Shown: one piece after another, positions 18,253 to 26,273 of the stretch
Layout of the letters: each line of letters opens with the position of its first letter
Position numbering within the stretch: the stretch's first letter is position 1
Source of the DNA: Trinickia violacea
Lineage (GTDB): Bacteria; Pseudomonadota; Gammaproteobacteria; Burkholderiales; Burkholderiaceae
Assembly (NCBI RefSeq): GCF_005280735.1
Contig: NZ_CP040077.1
Location: 1,240,001 to 1,304,000 of the forward strand
Direction of reading: 5' to 3'
Length of the DNA stretch: 64,000 bases
Position numbers and translations under genes: made by a program
Notes under the pieces: generated by a model
The model's database searches: none
Told to the model about the DNA's origin: nothing
Seen by the model: only the letters and a program-made list of their open reading frames with translations

Positions 18253-18888
18253 TTAGAACTCGACGCGAGCCGTGCGCAGCAACGCGGCGGTCTCAAAAAG
18301 GGGCAGACCCATAATACCTGAATAGGATCCGTCGATACGCTCGATAAACTCGGCTGCGCGGCCTTGAATCCCGTAGGCGCCGGCTTTGCCGAGCGGCTCG
18401 CCGCTCTCGGCATAGCGTTGCAGCGCGGCGAGCGGGGCGGCGGCAAAGCGCACCGTCGAGCGCGACAGCGCGGGCGGCAGCAACTCGCCCGTGGCGTCGA
18501 TCACGGCGAGCGCCGTCAGCACTTCGTGCTCGCGGCCCGCGAGCCGCGCGAGCATGTCGACCGCGTGCTCGACGTCATCGGGCTTGCCGAGGATCGCGCC
18601 GTCGATCGTGACGGTTGTGTCCGCAACCAGAATCGGCGCGGCGCGATGGCCGCCCGCGACGAGCCGTGCGCGCGCCGCTTCCGCCTTCGCGACGCACACG
18701 CGTAGCACGTAGTGATCGGCGGCTTCGCCGTCCTGCTCGGCTTCGAGCGCTTCGGCGTCTTCATCGGGACGGGGCAGCAGCAGCTCGAAGCGCACGTTGA
18801 GCTGCGAGAGCAGTTCCTGGCGGCGCGGGCTTTGCGACGCGAGATAGACGAACGGGTGGCGTGAAAGAGGGGAGTTGTCTTGCGGCAT
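18253..18888 (-). CDS. maf: Maf-family nucleotide pyrophosphatase
   Basis: A 211-residue house-cleaning enzyme that hydrolyses non-canonical or modified nucleoside triphosphates to monophosphates. The opening motif YLASQSPRRQELLSQL is the Maf signature with the SxSPRR phosphate-binding loop. VADTTVTIDGAILGKPDD carries the catalytic Asp. The C-terminal part contains KAGAYGIQGRAAEFIERIDGSYSGIMGLPL, typical of the dTTP/UTP-type (YhdE) subgroup. An insertion of about fifteen acidic residues (DEDAEALEAEQDGEAADH) lies in the N-terminal part. Start ATG 18888; 49 bp follow rlmH and 5 bp precede rng. Confidence 0.93.
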   Translation of the reverse strand: MPQDNSPLSRHPFVYLASQSPRRQELLSQLNVRFELLLPRPDEDAEALEAEQDGEAADHYVLRVCVAKAEAARARLVAGGHRAAPILVADTTVTIDGAILGKPDDVEHAVDMLARLAGREHEVLTALAVIDATGELLPPALSRSTVRFAAAPLAALQRYAESGEPLGKAGAYGIQGRAAEFIERIDGSYSGIMGLPLFETAALLRTARVEF

Positions 18889-18937
18889 GTGTCGTTCTCA
18901 TAGGACGCACTGTGGCGCGTTCTATGAGAACGGCGCG

Positions 18938-19408
18938 TCAGGCGCGGTGGTAGGGGTGATTCTGCGTGATGCTCCACGCGCGGTAAAGCTGTTCGGCGAG
19001 CAGCACGCGCACCATCCCGTGCGGCAGGGTGAGACTCGACACGCGCAGCATCAGTTCGGCGCGCGCCTTCACTTGGGGATCGAGGCCGTCCGCGCCGCCG
19101 ATCACGAACGCGACGTCGCGCCCGTCCTGCTGCCAGCCGGGTAGCGCGTCGGCGAGCTGCATCGTGGTCCAGTCGCGGCCGCGCTCGTCGAGCGCGACGA
19201 GACGAGCGTTCTTCGGCAGGGCCGCTTCGATGCGCTGGCGCTCGGCCGCCATCACGCTTTCGGCGGAGCGGCCCGACGAACGCTGCTCGGGCTTGATCTC
19301 GCGCAGTTCGATGCGCAGCTCGGGGGGCATGCGCTTCGCATATTCGTCGAAGCCGGTCGAGATCCAGTCGGGCATCTTGTGACCGACGGCCAGGATATGC
19401 AGTTTCAT
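18938..19408 (-). CDS. rlmH: 23S rRNA (pseudouridine-1915-N3)-methyltransferase RlmH
   Basis: A 156-residue SPOUT methyltransferase that methylates pseudouridine 1915 in helix 69 of 23S rRNA, acting on 70S ribosomes as a dimer. It begins MKLHILAVGHKMPDW, has LVALDERGRDWTT in the middle, and carries the trefoil-knot SAM site VIGGADGL plus the conserved tail LPHGMVRVLLAEQLYRAW with HPYHR. The length equals the usual 155-156. ATG 19408 is used; upstream extension in this frame is out of context. It is preceded by rsfS with a 17-bp gap, the usual gene order. Confidence 0.96.
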   Translation of the reverse strand: MKLHILAVGHKMPDWISTGFDEYAKRMPPELRIELREIKPEQRSSGRSAESVMAAERQRIEAALPKNARLVALDERGRDWTTMQLADALPGWQQDGRDVAFVIGGADGLDPQVKARAELMLRVSSLTLPHGMVRVLLAEQLYRAWSITQNHPYHRA

Positions 19409-19425
19409 CGAATCGAAGCCGTCGA

Positions 19426-19878
19426 TCAGCGGCGGCGGGCCGGCGCCTTGCGCGCCGGCTTCGCGGCGGGGGCCTCGTCTTCGTCTTCCTCGTCGAGCGG
19501 CTCGCTCGCGCGTGCGCCGCCGAACGCGCTCGCGTTCGTGAGCTTCACCCGCACGGGCTTGTCGCCCCAGATTTCTTCCAGGTTGTAGTACTGGCGCAGC
19601 GCCGGCTGCAGGATATGCACGACCGCGTCGCCGCAGTCGACGAGCACCCATTCGCCGATGTCCTCGCCCTCGGTGCTGACGATGTCGCCGCCGGCTTCCT
19701 TCACTTTTTCGCGGACGCTGGAGGCGAGCGCCTTGGTCTGCCGGTTCGACGTGCCGCTCGCGACGATCACGCGATCGAACAACTCGGTCAGATGGGTGGT
19801 GTTGAAGACCTTGATGTCTTGCGCTTTGACGTCTTCGAGCCCGTCGACGATCGCGCGTTGCAGTTTGCGGATATCCAT
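19426..19878 (-). CDS. rsfS: Ribosomal silencing factor RsfS
   Basis: A 150-residue protein of the RsfS/YbeB/Iojap family that binds ribosomal protein uL14 and blocks subunit joining under poor nutrition. The core (about residues 1-115) shows VASGTSNRQTKALASSV, GEDIGEWVLVDCGDAVVHI and the LEEIWGD motif. The remaining 35 or so residues form a charged, Glu/Asp- then Ala/Arg/Lys-rich tail, longer than E. coli RsfS (105 aa) but common in Burkholderiaceae. ATG start at 19878, 3 bp after nadD and 17 bp before rlmH. Confidence 0.95.
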   Translation of the reverse strand: MDIRKLQRAIVDGLEDVKAQDIKVFNTTHLTELFDRVIVASGTSNRQTKALASSVREKVKEAGGDIVSTEGEDIGEWVLVDCGDAVVHILQPALRQYYNLEEIWGDKPVRVKLTNASAFGGARASEPLDEEDEDEAPAAKPARKAPARRR

Positions 19879-19881
19879 AAG

Positions 19882-20616
19882 TTACCGGTGGTACAGATGA
19901 TGTTGAAGAATATAGTCCGAGACCGCATCGGGGACCATGTCGGAGAGACGGTCCGCGGCGGCGGCTTCCGTGGGTTGCGCGAGGCGGTCGCGCAACTGGT
20001 GACGGATGTCGGTGGCGGAGACGTCGAGGGCCAAAACGGTGTCGATCAGCAGATGGCCGCTCGGTGTGCCTTGCAGCACGTCAGCGTTGGCTTCGCGCGC
20101 GGCCAGCGCCTCGCGCAGCTCGGGCGAGGCCGACGCAAGATCGAAGCCAGGGCGCGTCGCCGCGCAGATATGGGCGAAGTCGAAAAGCCGCCGCCACTGA
20201 TGCCACTTGTCCAGATGCACGAGCTGATCGGCGCCGATCAGGAGCGAGAGCGACACGTCGGCGCCTTCGCGTGCGCGCCAGCGTTCGAGCGTCTCGACCG
20301 TGTAGGTCGGGCCCTGGTGCTCGATTTCGTCGGTCGCGACGTTGACCGTCACGCCCGGCAGCACGAGCGAAGCCGACGCCGCTCGCGTCATCGCGAGCCG
20401 GTGTTCGGCGGGGGAGACGTCGGCTTTCTGATAAGGCTGGCCGGCGGGAAGCAGCACCAGCTCGGTCAGCCGCAGCACCTCGGCGAAGCGGCGCGCGAGC
20501 GCGAGGTGGCCGTTGTGGATCGGGTCGAACGTACCGCCGAGCAGGCCGATGCGCCTTGGCAACGGTGGCAACGGCGCGAGCGGGTCAGCGGGGGAAGGGC
20601 GGGCTTTCGGATTCAG
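19882..20616 (-). CDS. nadD: Nicotinate-nucleotide adenylyltransferase
   Basis: NadD adenylates nicotinate mononucleotide to deamido-NAD in NAD synthesis. The nucleotidyltransferase signature is GLLGGTFDPIHNGHLALA, followed by LLPAGQPYQK and, near the C-terminus, the ISATxIR-like segment VSATDIRHQL. The start is unclear. The first standard codon giving an intact enzyme is TTG 20571 (229 aa), but it has no ribosome binding site. A CTG at 20616 in the same frame has AAGGA at a 7-base spacing and would give 244 residues, so I extended the gene to it. No in-frame ATG or GTG exists before the signature. It opens the tightly packed nadD-rsfS-rlmH-maf-rng operon. Confidence 0.9.
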   Translation of the reverse strand: MNPKARPSPADPLAPLPPLPRRIGLLGGTFDPIHNGHLALARRFAEVLRLTELVLLPAGQPYQKADVSPAEHRLAMTRAASASLVLPGVTVNVATDEIEHQGPTYTVETLERWRAREGADVSLSLLIGADQLVHLDKWHQWRRLFDFAHICAATRPGFDLASASPELREALAAREANADVLQGTPSGHLLIDTVLALDVSATDIRHQLRDRLAQPTEAAAADRLSDMVPDAVSDYILQHHLYHR

Positions 20617-20689
20617 ATGACAGTCCTTTGCGCGTTGGCAAGCGCGGCGGCGCGATGAGCCTGCGGCGTGCCGCCTCGCGTGATGCGCG

Positions 20690-21613
20690 TCATATCCAGT
20701 CGCGCGGCTTGAGGAAGTCGCTATAGAGGCGCGCCTCCGGCGTATCGGGCTCCGGTTGCCAGTTATAGCGCCAGTTCGCGACGGGCGGCATCGACATCAG
20801 GATCGACTCGGTGCGGCCGCCACTTTGCAGCCCGAAGTGCGTGCCGCGGTCGAAAACCAGGTTGAATTCGACATAGCGGCCGCGCCGGTAGGCTTGGAAC
20901 GACCGTTCCGCTTCGCCATACGGCATCGCGCGGCGTTTTTCGACGATCGGCACGTAGGCGGCGAGAAATGCGTCGCCCACACGCTTCACCATCTCGAACG
21001 AGCGATCGAAACCGAGTTCGGCGAAGTCGTCGAAGAAGATGCCGCCGATGCCGCGCGTCTCGTTGCGGTGCTTGAGGAAGAAGTATTCGTCGCACCAGCG
21101 CTTGAAGCGCGGGTACAGCTCGGCGCCGAACGGTTCGAGCGCGTCGCGGCAGGTGCGGTGGAAATGCTGGGCGTCTTCTTCGTAGCCGTAGCAAGGCGTG
21201 AGGTCCATGCCGCCGCCGAACCAGAAGATCGGCGCTTCGCCCTCCTTGGTCGCCATCAGAAGGCGCACGTTCATGTGCACAGTCGGGCAGTGCGGGTTGC
21301 GCGGATGGATCACGAGCGATACGCCCATCGCCTCGAAACCGCGCCCCGCGAGCTGCGGGCGGGCCGCGCTCGCCGAGCCGGGCAGGGCGTCGCCCTGCAC
21401 GTCGGAAAAGCCGACGCCGCCGCGCTCGAACAGCTCGCCGCCTTCGAGAATGCGTGTCACGCCGCCGCCGCGCAGCGTCTCGCCGGGGCCGCGCTGCCAG
21501 GCGTCGGTGGCGAAGGGCGTGCCGTCGAGGGCGCCGAGCGTGTCGGCGATGCGCGTCTGCAAGCCCTGGAAGTAGGCCCGGACGGCTTCTACGTCGTGGA
21601 TTGGATCGGTCAT
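20690..21613 (-). CDS. hemF: Oxygen-dependent coproporphyrinogen III oxidase
   Basis: A 307-residue cytosolic enzyme that converts coproporphyrinogen III to protoporphyrinogen IX using oxygen, in haem synthesis. Signatures include WFGGGMDLTPCYGYEEDAQHFHRTCRDAL, the RGIGGIFFDDF block and YVEFNLVFDRGTHFGLQSGGRTESILMSMPP near the C-terminus. The start is ATG 21613; the frame extends upstream but that stretch is not conserved-looking. It is separated from purD by a 13-bp perfect hairpin and from nadD by about 70 bp. Confidence 0.96.
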   Translation of the reverse strand: MTDPIHDVEAVRAYFQGLQTRIADTLGALDGTPFATDAWQRGPGETLRGGGVTRILEGGELFERGGVGFSDVQGDALPGSASAARPQLAGRGFEAMGVSLVIHPRNPHCPTVHMNVRLLMATKEGEAPIFWFGGGMDLTPCYGYEEDAQHFHRTCRDALEPFGAELYPRFKRWCDEYFFLKHRNETRGIGGIFFDDFAELGFDRSFEMVKRVGDAFLAAYVPIVEKRRAMPYGEAERSFQAYRRGRYVEFNLVFDRGTHFGLQSGGRTESILMSMPPVANWRYNWQPEPDTPEARLYSDFLKPRDWI

Positions 21614-21658
21614 GGCAACAACGCGCGCGGGCTGCCGCGGCGCGGACAATAAAAGAGT

Positions 21659-21690
21659 ACTGCCGGGCATTCTAGCGAATGCCCGGCAGT
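21659..21690 (-). terminator. Terminator downstream of purD
   Basis: ACTGCCGGGCATT and AATGCCCGGCAGT form a perfect 13-bp stem around CTAGCG. On the minus strand it is followed by ACTCTTTTATTG, a usable T-rich tract, 73 bases after the purD stop. It separates purD from hemF. Confidence 0.8.
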
Positions 21691-21763
21691 TCGATACTCG
21701 GCGCCCGCCAAACGAGGCGCTTGGGGCCCGGCGCGCTGCGGCTTCACAGGCGCCGCCTGCCGC

Positions 21764-23038
21764 TCAGTGCTTGCGGCCGATCGCGCGGTGGCCGATGTCG
21801 CGGCGGTACTGCATGCCGTCGAACGAGATCTGATTGACCGTCTCGTAGACGACCGATTGCGCGCCGCGCACCGAATCCGACAGGCCGACCACACACAGCA
21901 CGCGGCCGCCCGAGGTCAGCAGCTTGCCGTCGGCGAGCGTCGTGCCGGCGTGGAAGGTCACCGCTTCTTCGGTCTCGGGCGGAATGCCGGTGATGCGGTC
22001 GCCCTTGCGAGGCGTTTCCGGATAGTTGTGCGCCGCGAGCACGACGCCGAGCGCCGTGCGGCGGTCCCAGGTCAGCTCGACGGTATCGAGCGTGCCGGCG
22101 ATCGCCTGCTCGCACACTTTCGAGAAGTCGCCCTTCAAGCGCGCCATGATCGGCTGCGTCTCCGGATCGCCCATGCGGCAGTTGAATTCGAGCGTCTTCG
22201 GGTTGCCTTGCGCGTCGATCATCAGGCCGGCGTAGAGGAAGCCCGTATAGCGGATGCCGTCGGCTTCCATGCCGCGCACGGTCGGCAGAATGATTTCACG
22301 CATCACGCGCGCGTGCAGCTGCGGCGTGACGATCGGAGCGGGCGAGTAAGCGCCCATGCCGCCGGTGTTCGGACCCTGATCGCCGTCGAGCAGGCGCTTG
22401 TGATCCTGGCTCGAGGCGAGCGCCAGCACGTGCTTGCCGTCGACCATCACGATGAAGCTCGCTTCCTCGCCTTCGAGGAACTGCTCGATCACGACGCGTG
22501 CGCCCGCGTCGCCGAGCTTGTTGTCGGCGAGCATCATGTCGACGGCGGCGTGCGCTTCGTCGAGCGTCTGTGCGACGACGACGCCCTTGCCCGCGGCGAG
22601 GCCATCGGCCTTGATGACGATCGGCGCGCGTTTCTGGTCGAGATAGGCGTGCGCGGCGGCGAGCTCGGAGAACGTCTCGTATTCGGCGGTCGGAATGCCG
22701 TGGCGCTTCATGAACGCCTTCGCGAAGTCCTTCGAGCTCTCGAGCTGCGCGGCTTCCTTGGTCGGTCCGAAAATCTTCAGGCCGCGCTGGCGGAACAGGT
22801 TGACGATGCCGGCCGCGAGCGGCGCTTCCGGACCGACTACCGTGAACGCGACTTGCTCCTTCTCGACGAAATCGGCGAGCGCTTCGGGCTCGGTGATGTC
22901 GACATTGAGAAGGCGCTCATCCTGGGCGGTGCCGCCATTGCCGGGCGCGACGTAGACGAGCTGGACCCGCGGCGCTTGCGCGAGCTTCCAGGCGAGCGCA
23001 TGTTCGCGACCGCCGGAACCGACGACGAGTAACTTCAT
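21764..23038 (-). CDS. purD: Phosphoribosylamine-glycine ligase
   Basis: A 424-residue ATP-grasp enzyme that makes GAR, the second step of purine synthesis. The N-domain starts MKLLVVGSGGREHALAWKL. The ATP-grasp region has PIVIKADGLAAGKGVVVA and LEGEEASFIVMVDG. The metal and substrate region includes FLYAGLMIDAQGNPKTLEFNCRMGDPETQ. The length matches the bacterial monofunctional enzyme. ATG start at 23038. It lies downstream of the yebC-family gene on the same strand with a 106-bp gap, and a strong terminator follows. Confidence 0.97.
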   Translation of the reverse strand: MKLLVVGSGGREHALAWKLAQAPRVQLVYVAPGNGGTAQDERLLNVDITEPEALADFVEKEQVAFTVVGPEAPLAAGIVNLFRQRGLKIFGPTKEAAQLESSKDFAKAFMKRHGIPTAEYETFSELAAAHAYLDQKRAPIVIKADGLAAGKGVVVAQTLDEAHAAVDMMLADNKLGDAGARVVIEQFLEGEEASFIVMVDGKHVLALASSQDHKRLLDGDQGPNTGGMGAYSPAPIVTPQLHARVMREIILPTVRGMEADGIRYTGFLYAGLMIDAQGNPKTLEFNCRMGDPETQPIMARLKGDFSKVCEQAIAGTLDTVELTWDRRTALGVVLAAHNYPETPRKGDRITGIPPETEEAVTFHAGTTLADGKLLTSGGRVLCVVGLSDSVRGAQSVVYETVNQISFDGMQYRRDIGHRAIGRKH

Positions 23039-23144
23039 GTGATTCCCCGAAGGCTAACAAACAGTGACGGCCCGCGAATGCCGCCGGCCGTTGGTAACGT
23101 TGCAAGGCGCGCGGCGCGTATTCAGGCGCCGCGCACCCGGCAGA

Positions 23145-23873
23145 TCATGCTTCGGCGATGGAGGCGTTCGTGTACACCTCCTGCACGTCGTCCAGGTTCT
23201 CGAGCGCGTCGAGAAGCTTTTGCATCTTCACCGCGTCTTCGCCGGTGAACTCGACTTCCGTCTGCGGCTTCATCGTGACTTCGGCGAGCTCCGCCTTGAA
23301 GCCGGCGGCTTCGAGCGCTTCCTTCACCTTCGTGAAATCGTTCGGCGGCGCCAGGACTTCGATGCTGCCGTCGTCGTTCGTGACGACGTCGTCGGCGCCG
23401 GCTTCGAGCGCGGCTTCCATGAGCTTGTCTTCGGGCGTGCCGGGCGCGAACAGGAACTGGCCGACGTGATCGAACAGGAACGCGACCGAGCCGTCGGTGC
23501 CCATGTTGCCGCCGTACTTCGAGAACGCGTGGCGCACTTCGGCGACCGTGCGGGTGCGGTTGTCGGTCATCGTATCGACGATGACCGCCGCGCCGCCGAT
23601 GCCGTAGCCTTCGTAGCGGATTTCTTCGTAGTTCGCGCCATCGACGCCGCCGACGCCGCGCTGGATCGCGCGGTTGATGTTGTCCTTCGGCATGTTGGCG
23701 TCGTATGCCTTGTCGACGGCCAGGCGCAGGCGCGGATTCGAATCGATCTCGCCGCCGCCCATGCGGGCCGCGACTTGGATTTCCTTGATCAGACGAGTCC
23801 AGATCTTGCCGCGTTTGGCGTCGGCCGCGGCTTTCTTATGCTTGATGTTGGCCCATTTGGAATGACCAGCCAT
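23145..23873 (-). CDS. yebC: YebC/PmpR-family transcriptional regulator
   Basis: A 242-residue YebC-family protein beginning AGHSKWANIKHKKAAADAKRGKIWTRLIKEI, a highly conserved start. The middle has MPKDNINRAIQRG and YEGYGIGGAAVIVDTMTDNRTRTVAEVRHAFSKYGG; the C-terminal domain ends in NLDDVQEVYTN. Members bind DNA, and some act in translation of proline-rich stretches; which applies here is unknown. ATG 23873 has a GAGAAAGG site, and the 5' untranslated region holds a 10-bp hairpin just upstream of it. Confidence 0.93.
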   Translation of the reverse strand: MAGHSKWANIKHKKAAADAKRGKIWTRLIKEIQVAARMGGGEIDSNPRLRLAVDKAYDANMPKDNINRAIQRGVGGVDGANYEEIRYEGYGIGGAAVIVDTMTDNRTRTVAEVRHAFSKYGGNMGTDGSVAFLFDHVGQFLFAPGTPEDKLMEAALEAGADDVVTNDDGSIEVLAPPNDFTKVKEALEAAGFKAELAEVTMKPQTEVEFTGEDAVKMQKLLDALENLDDVQEVYTNASIAEA

Positions 23874-23886
23874 ACCTTTCTCCGTC

Positions 23887-23912
23887 GCGTGCGCGTCGTG
23901 TCACGCGCACGC
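23887..23912 (-). promoter_or_regulatory. Hairpin in the yebC 5' leader
   Basis: GCGTGCGCGT (23887-23896) and ACGCGCACGC (23903-23912) pair perfectly over 10 bp around a 6-base loop. The stem ends about 13 bases before the yebC start codon and just before its GAGAAAGG site, so it may influence initiation. There is no T-tract, so it is not a terminator. Confidence 0.4.
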
Positions 23913-24067
23913 ATGATGCGTGTTGTTCGTTGCGAATTGGCGATTGATTGCGATTTCGGGCGGCGCGTTGTGCGAGCGGCATGGAGCCGCTGTGTGAGCA
24001 TATAAGGCAATTCGAGCCGCGCGATGAGCGGAAAGAGATTTTAACATGCCGCCCGCAGCGCTTTTCC

Positions 24068-24718
24068 TCAGTTCTTAGTCCCGAACAGCCGGTCGCCGGC
24101 GTCACCCAGGCCCGGCACGATATAAGCATGCTCGTTCAGATGCGAATCGAGCGAGGCGACGTAGAGCTTCACGTCGGGATGCGCGTCCTGGAACACCGTG
24201 ACCCCTTCGGGCGCGGCGACGAGCGCGAGGAACAGGATGTTCGCGCCGGCCACGTTGCGGCGCTTGAGCACGTCGACCGCATGCACCGCCGAGTAGCCGG
24301 TGGCGACCATCGGGTCGCACAGGATGAAGATCCGGTCTTCGAGGTCCGGCAGCCGCACCAGATACTCGACCGGCCGGTGGTCTTCCGCCCGGTACACGCC
24401 GATATGCCCGACGCGCGCCGACGGAATCAGCTCGAGCAGCCCATCCGACATGCCGACACCGGCGCGCAGCACCGGCACGATCGCGAGCTTCTTGCCGGCG
24501 ATCACGGGCGCGTCGATCTCGACGAGCGGGGTCTCGACGCGCTTGGTCGTGATCGGCAGGTTGCGGGTGATTTCATAGCCCATCAGGAGCGTGATTTCGC
24601 GCAGGAGCTCACGGAACGTGCGCGTGGACGTGTCCTTGTCGCGCATATGGGTGAGCTTGTGCTGGATCAGCGGGTGATCGAGGATGAAGAGATTCGGAAA
24701 GCGGCTGTCTTGTTTCAT
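24068..24718 (-). CDS. upp: Uracil phosphoribosyltransferase
   Basis: A 216-residue pyrimidine-salvage enzyme that joins uracil and PRPP to give UMP. The N-terminus reads FPNLFILDHPLIQHKLTHMRD. The PRPP-binding loop is in LCDPMVATGYSAVHAVDVL, and the protein ends with the conserved IVPGLGDAGDRLFGTK. The start is the ATG at 24718, giving the family's usual 208-216 residues. A long upstream extension in the same frame exists only because the antisense of neighbouring DNA lacks stops. Confidence 0.96.
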   Translation of the reverse strand: MKQDSRFPNLFILDHPLIQHKLTHMRDKDTSTRTFRELLREITLLMGYEITRNLPITTKRVETPLVEIDAPVIAGKKLAIVPVLRAGVGMSDGLLELIPSARVGHIGVYRAEDHRPVEYLVRLPDLEDRIFILCDPMVATGYSAVHAVDVLKRRNVAGANILFLALVAAPEGVTVFQDAHPDVKLYVASLDSHLNEHAYIVPGLGDAGDRLFGTKN

Positions 24719-25010
24719 GGCGGGTAGGCGCAAGCGGCTAGTGGGGGCGGCGGATGCCATCGGCGGCGCTTGGGCTGAGCGGGACGGCCGGATGACATTG
24801 GATCGCGCCAAATGACGGATTACGTCCGCAAGTTTACCGAAAGATCGGCGGATCAAGGCGTGCAAAGTCTTGCCCGCCGCAAAAAGACGCCGCCACGCCC
24901 AAACTCGCCGCCGCGATACCGGATATAGCGGGCCTCGCGTACAGCAGCGCCCTGGGGATTCTTCTAGAATCGAAAGTCTTCGCTTTCCGGCACACAAAAA
25001 GGAAACCAGC

Positions 25011-25790
25011 ATGGACATGGGAATCGCAGGACGCACCGCGCTCGTATGCGCGGCCAGCAAGGGCCTCGGGCGGGGTTGCGCGGAAGCGCTCGCGGCCGAG
25101 GGCGTGAAGCTCGTGATCTGTGCGCGCACGGCAGAGACGCTGGAGGCGACCGCCGCCGACATCCGCGCGAAGACGGGCGCCGACGTGACGGCGATCGCCT
25201 GCGACGTCACGACCCCCGAGGGCCGCGCGGCCGTGCTCGCGGCCTGCCCGCAGCCGGACATCCTCGTCAACAACGCAGGCGGCCCGCCGCCGGGCGACTT
25301 CCGCAAGTTCACGCACGACGACTGGATCAAGGCGCTCGAAGCGAACATGCTGTCCCCGATCGCGCTGATCCAGGCGACGATCGACGGGATGATCGAGCGC
25401 GGCTTCGGCCGCGTCGTCAATATCACGAGTTCGGCCGTGAAGGCGCCGATCGACGTGCTGGGCCTCTCGAACGGCGCGCGCTCGGGGCTGACGGGGTTCG
25501 TGGCGGGCGTCGCGCGCAAGGTGGCCGTGCACAACGTGACGATCAACAACCTGCTGCCGGGCCTGTTCGACACCGACCGTATCTCCGCCACGTTCGACGC
25601 CCAGGCGAAGGCGGGCAGCATCAGCGTCGAAGAGGCGCGCCGCCAGCGCATGAAGAGCATCCCGGCCGGCCGCTTCGGCACGCGCGACGAGTTCGGCGCG
25701 GCCTGCGCGTTCCTGTGCAGCGTCCATGCGGGCTATATCACCGGGCAGAACTGGCTGATCGACGGCGGCGCTTATCCGGGCACGTTCTAA
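25011..25790 (+). CDS. SDR-family oxidoreductase
   Basis: A 259-residue short-chain dehydrogenase/reductase. The dinucleotide-binding pattern is diverged (ALVCAASKGLGRGCAEAL instead of TGxxxGIG), followed by DVTTPEG, the structural VNNAGGPPPG motif and a Ser in NITSSAVKAP. The usual catalytic YxxxK is not obvious: the region reads VLGLSNGARSGLTGFVAGVARKVA, with no clear Tyr at the expected place. This resembles the 3-oxoacyl-ACP reductase-like SDRs often found in Burkholderiaceae, whose substrate is unknown. ATG 25011 has AAAAGGA seven bases upstream. mgsA starts 60 bp downstream. Confidence 0.88.
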   Translation: MDMGIAGRTALVCAASKGLGRGCAEALAAEGVKLVICARTAETLEATAADIRAKTGADVTAIACDVTTPEGRAAVLAACPQPDILVNNAGGPPPGDFRKFTHDDWIKALEANMLSPIALIQATIDGMIERGFGRVVNITSSAVKAPIDVLGLSNGARSGLTGFVAGVARKVAVHNVTINNLLPGLFDTDRISATFDAQAKAGSISVEEARRQRMKSIPAGRFGTRDEFGAACAFLCSVHAGYITGQNWLIDGGAYPGTF

Positions 25791-25850
25791 GCAGGCCATT
25801 TCCAACCCAGCGCATCAGACAACCCAGTACAGAGCAAAGGACTCTCCGTC

Positions 25851-26240
25851 ATGACCACACGCGTTGCGCTGATCGCGCACGACCACAAGAAAGACGACAT
25901 CGTCGCGCTTGCCGGCGAATATGCCGATACGCTCGGCCGCTGCAGGCTCGTCGCGACCGGCACGACCGGCGCGCGCATCGCGGCCGTGCACGGGCTGACG
26001 GTGGAGCGCATGCTCTCGGGGCCGAACGGCGGCGATTTGCAGATCGGCGCGCAACTGGCCGAGGGCAACGTCGACGTGGTGATCTTCCTGCGCGACCCGA
26101 TGACGCCGCAGCCGCACGAGCCCGACATCAACGCGCTCGTGCGCGCGTGCGACGTGCACAACGTGCCGTGCGCGACCAATGTCGCGACCGCGCGGATGAT
26201 TCTCGACACCTTGACGCGGCGCATCGGCCAGCAAGGGTGA
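25851..26240 (+). CDS. mgsA: Methylglyoxal synthase
   Basis: A 129-residue enzyme that converts dihydroxyacetone phosphate to methylglyoxal and phosphate, a glycolytic bypass. It shows IAHDHKKDDIVALA, the phosphate loop ATGTTGARI, GPNGGDLQIGAQLAEG with a catalytic Asp, and DPMTPQPHEPDI, the MgsA signature. The C-terminus has DVHNVPCATNVATARMIL. It is slightly shorter than E. coli MgsA (152), as is usual in betaproteobacteria. It lies between an SDR and a quinone oxidoreductase on the same strand, perhaps one transcript ended by the terminator at 27271-27297. Confidence 0.95.
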   Translation: MTTRVALIAHDHKKDDIVALAGEYADTLGRCRLVATGTTGARIAAVHGLTVERMLSGPNGGDLQIGAQLAEGNVDVVIFLRDPMTPQPHEPDINALVRACDVHNVPCATNVATARMILDTLTRRIGQQG

Positions 26241-26273
26241 CGACGCAGATTTTTTTAGCCAGAGGAGACGGCG

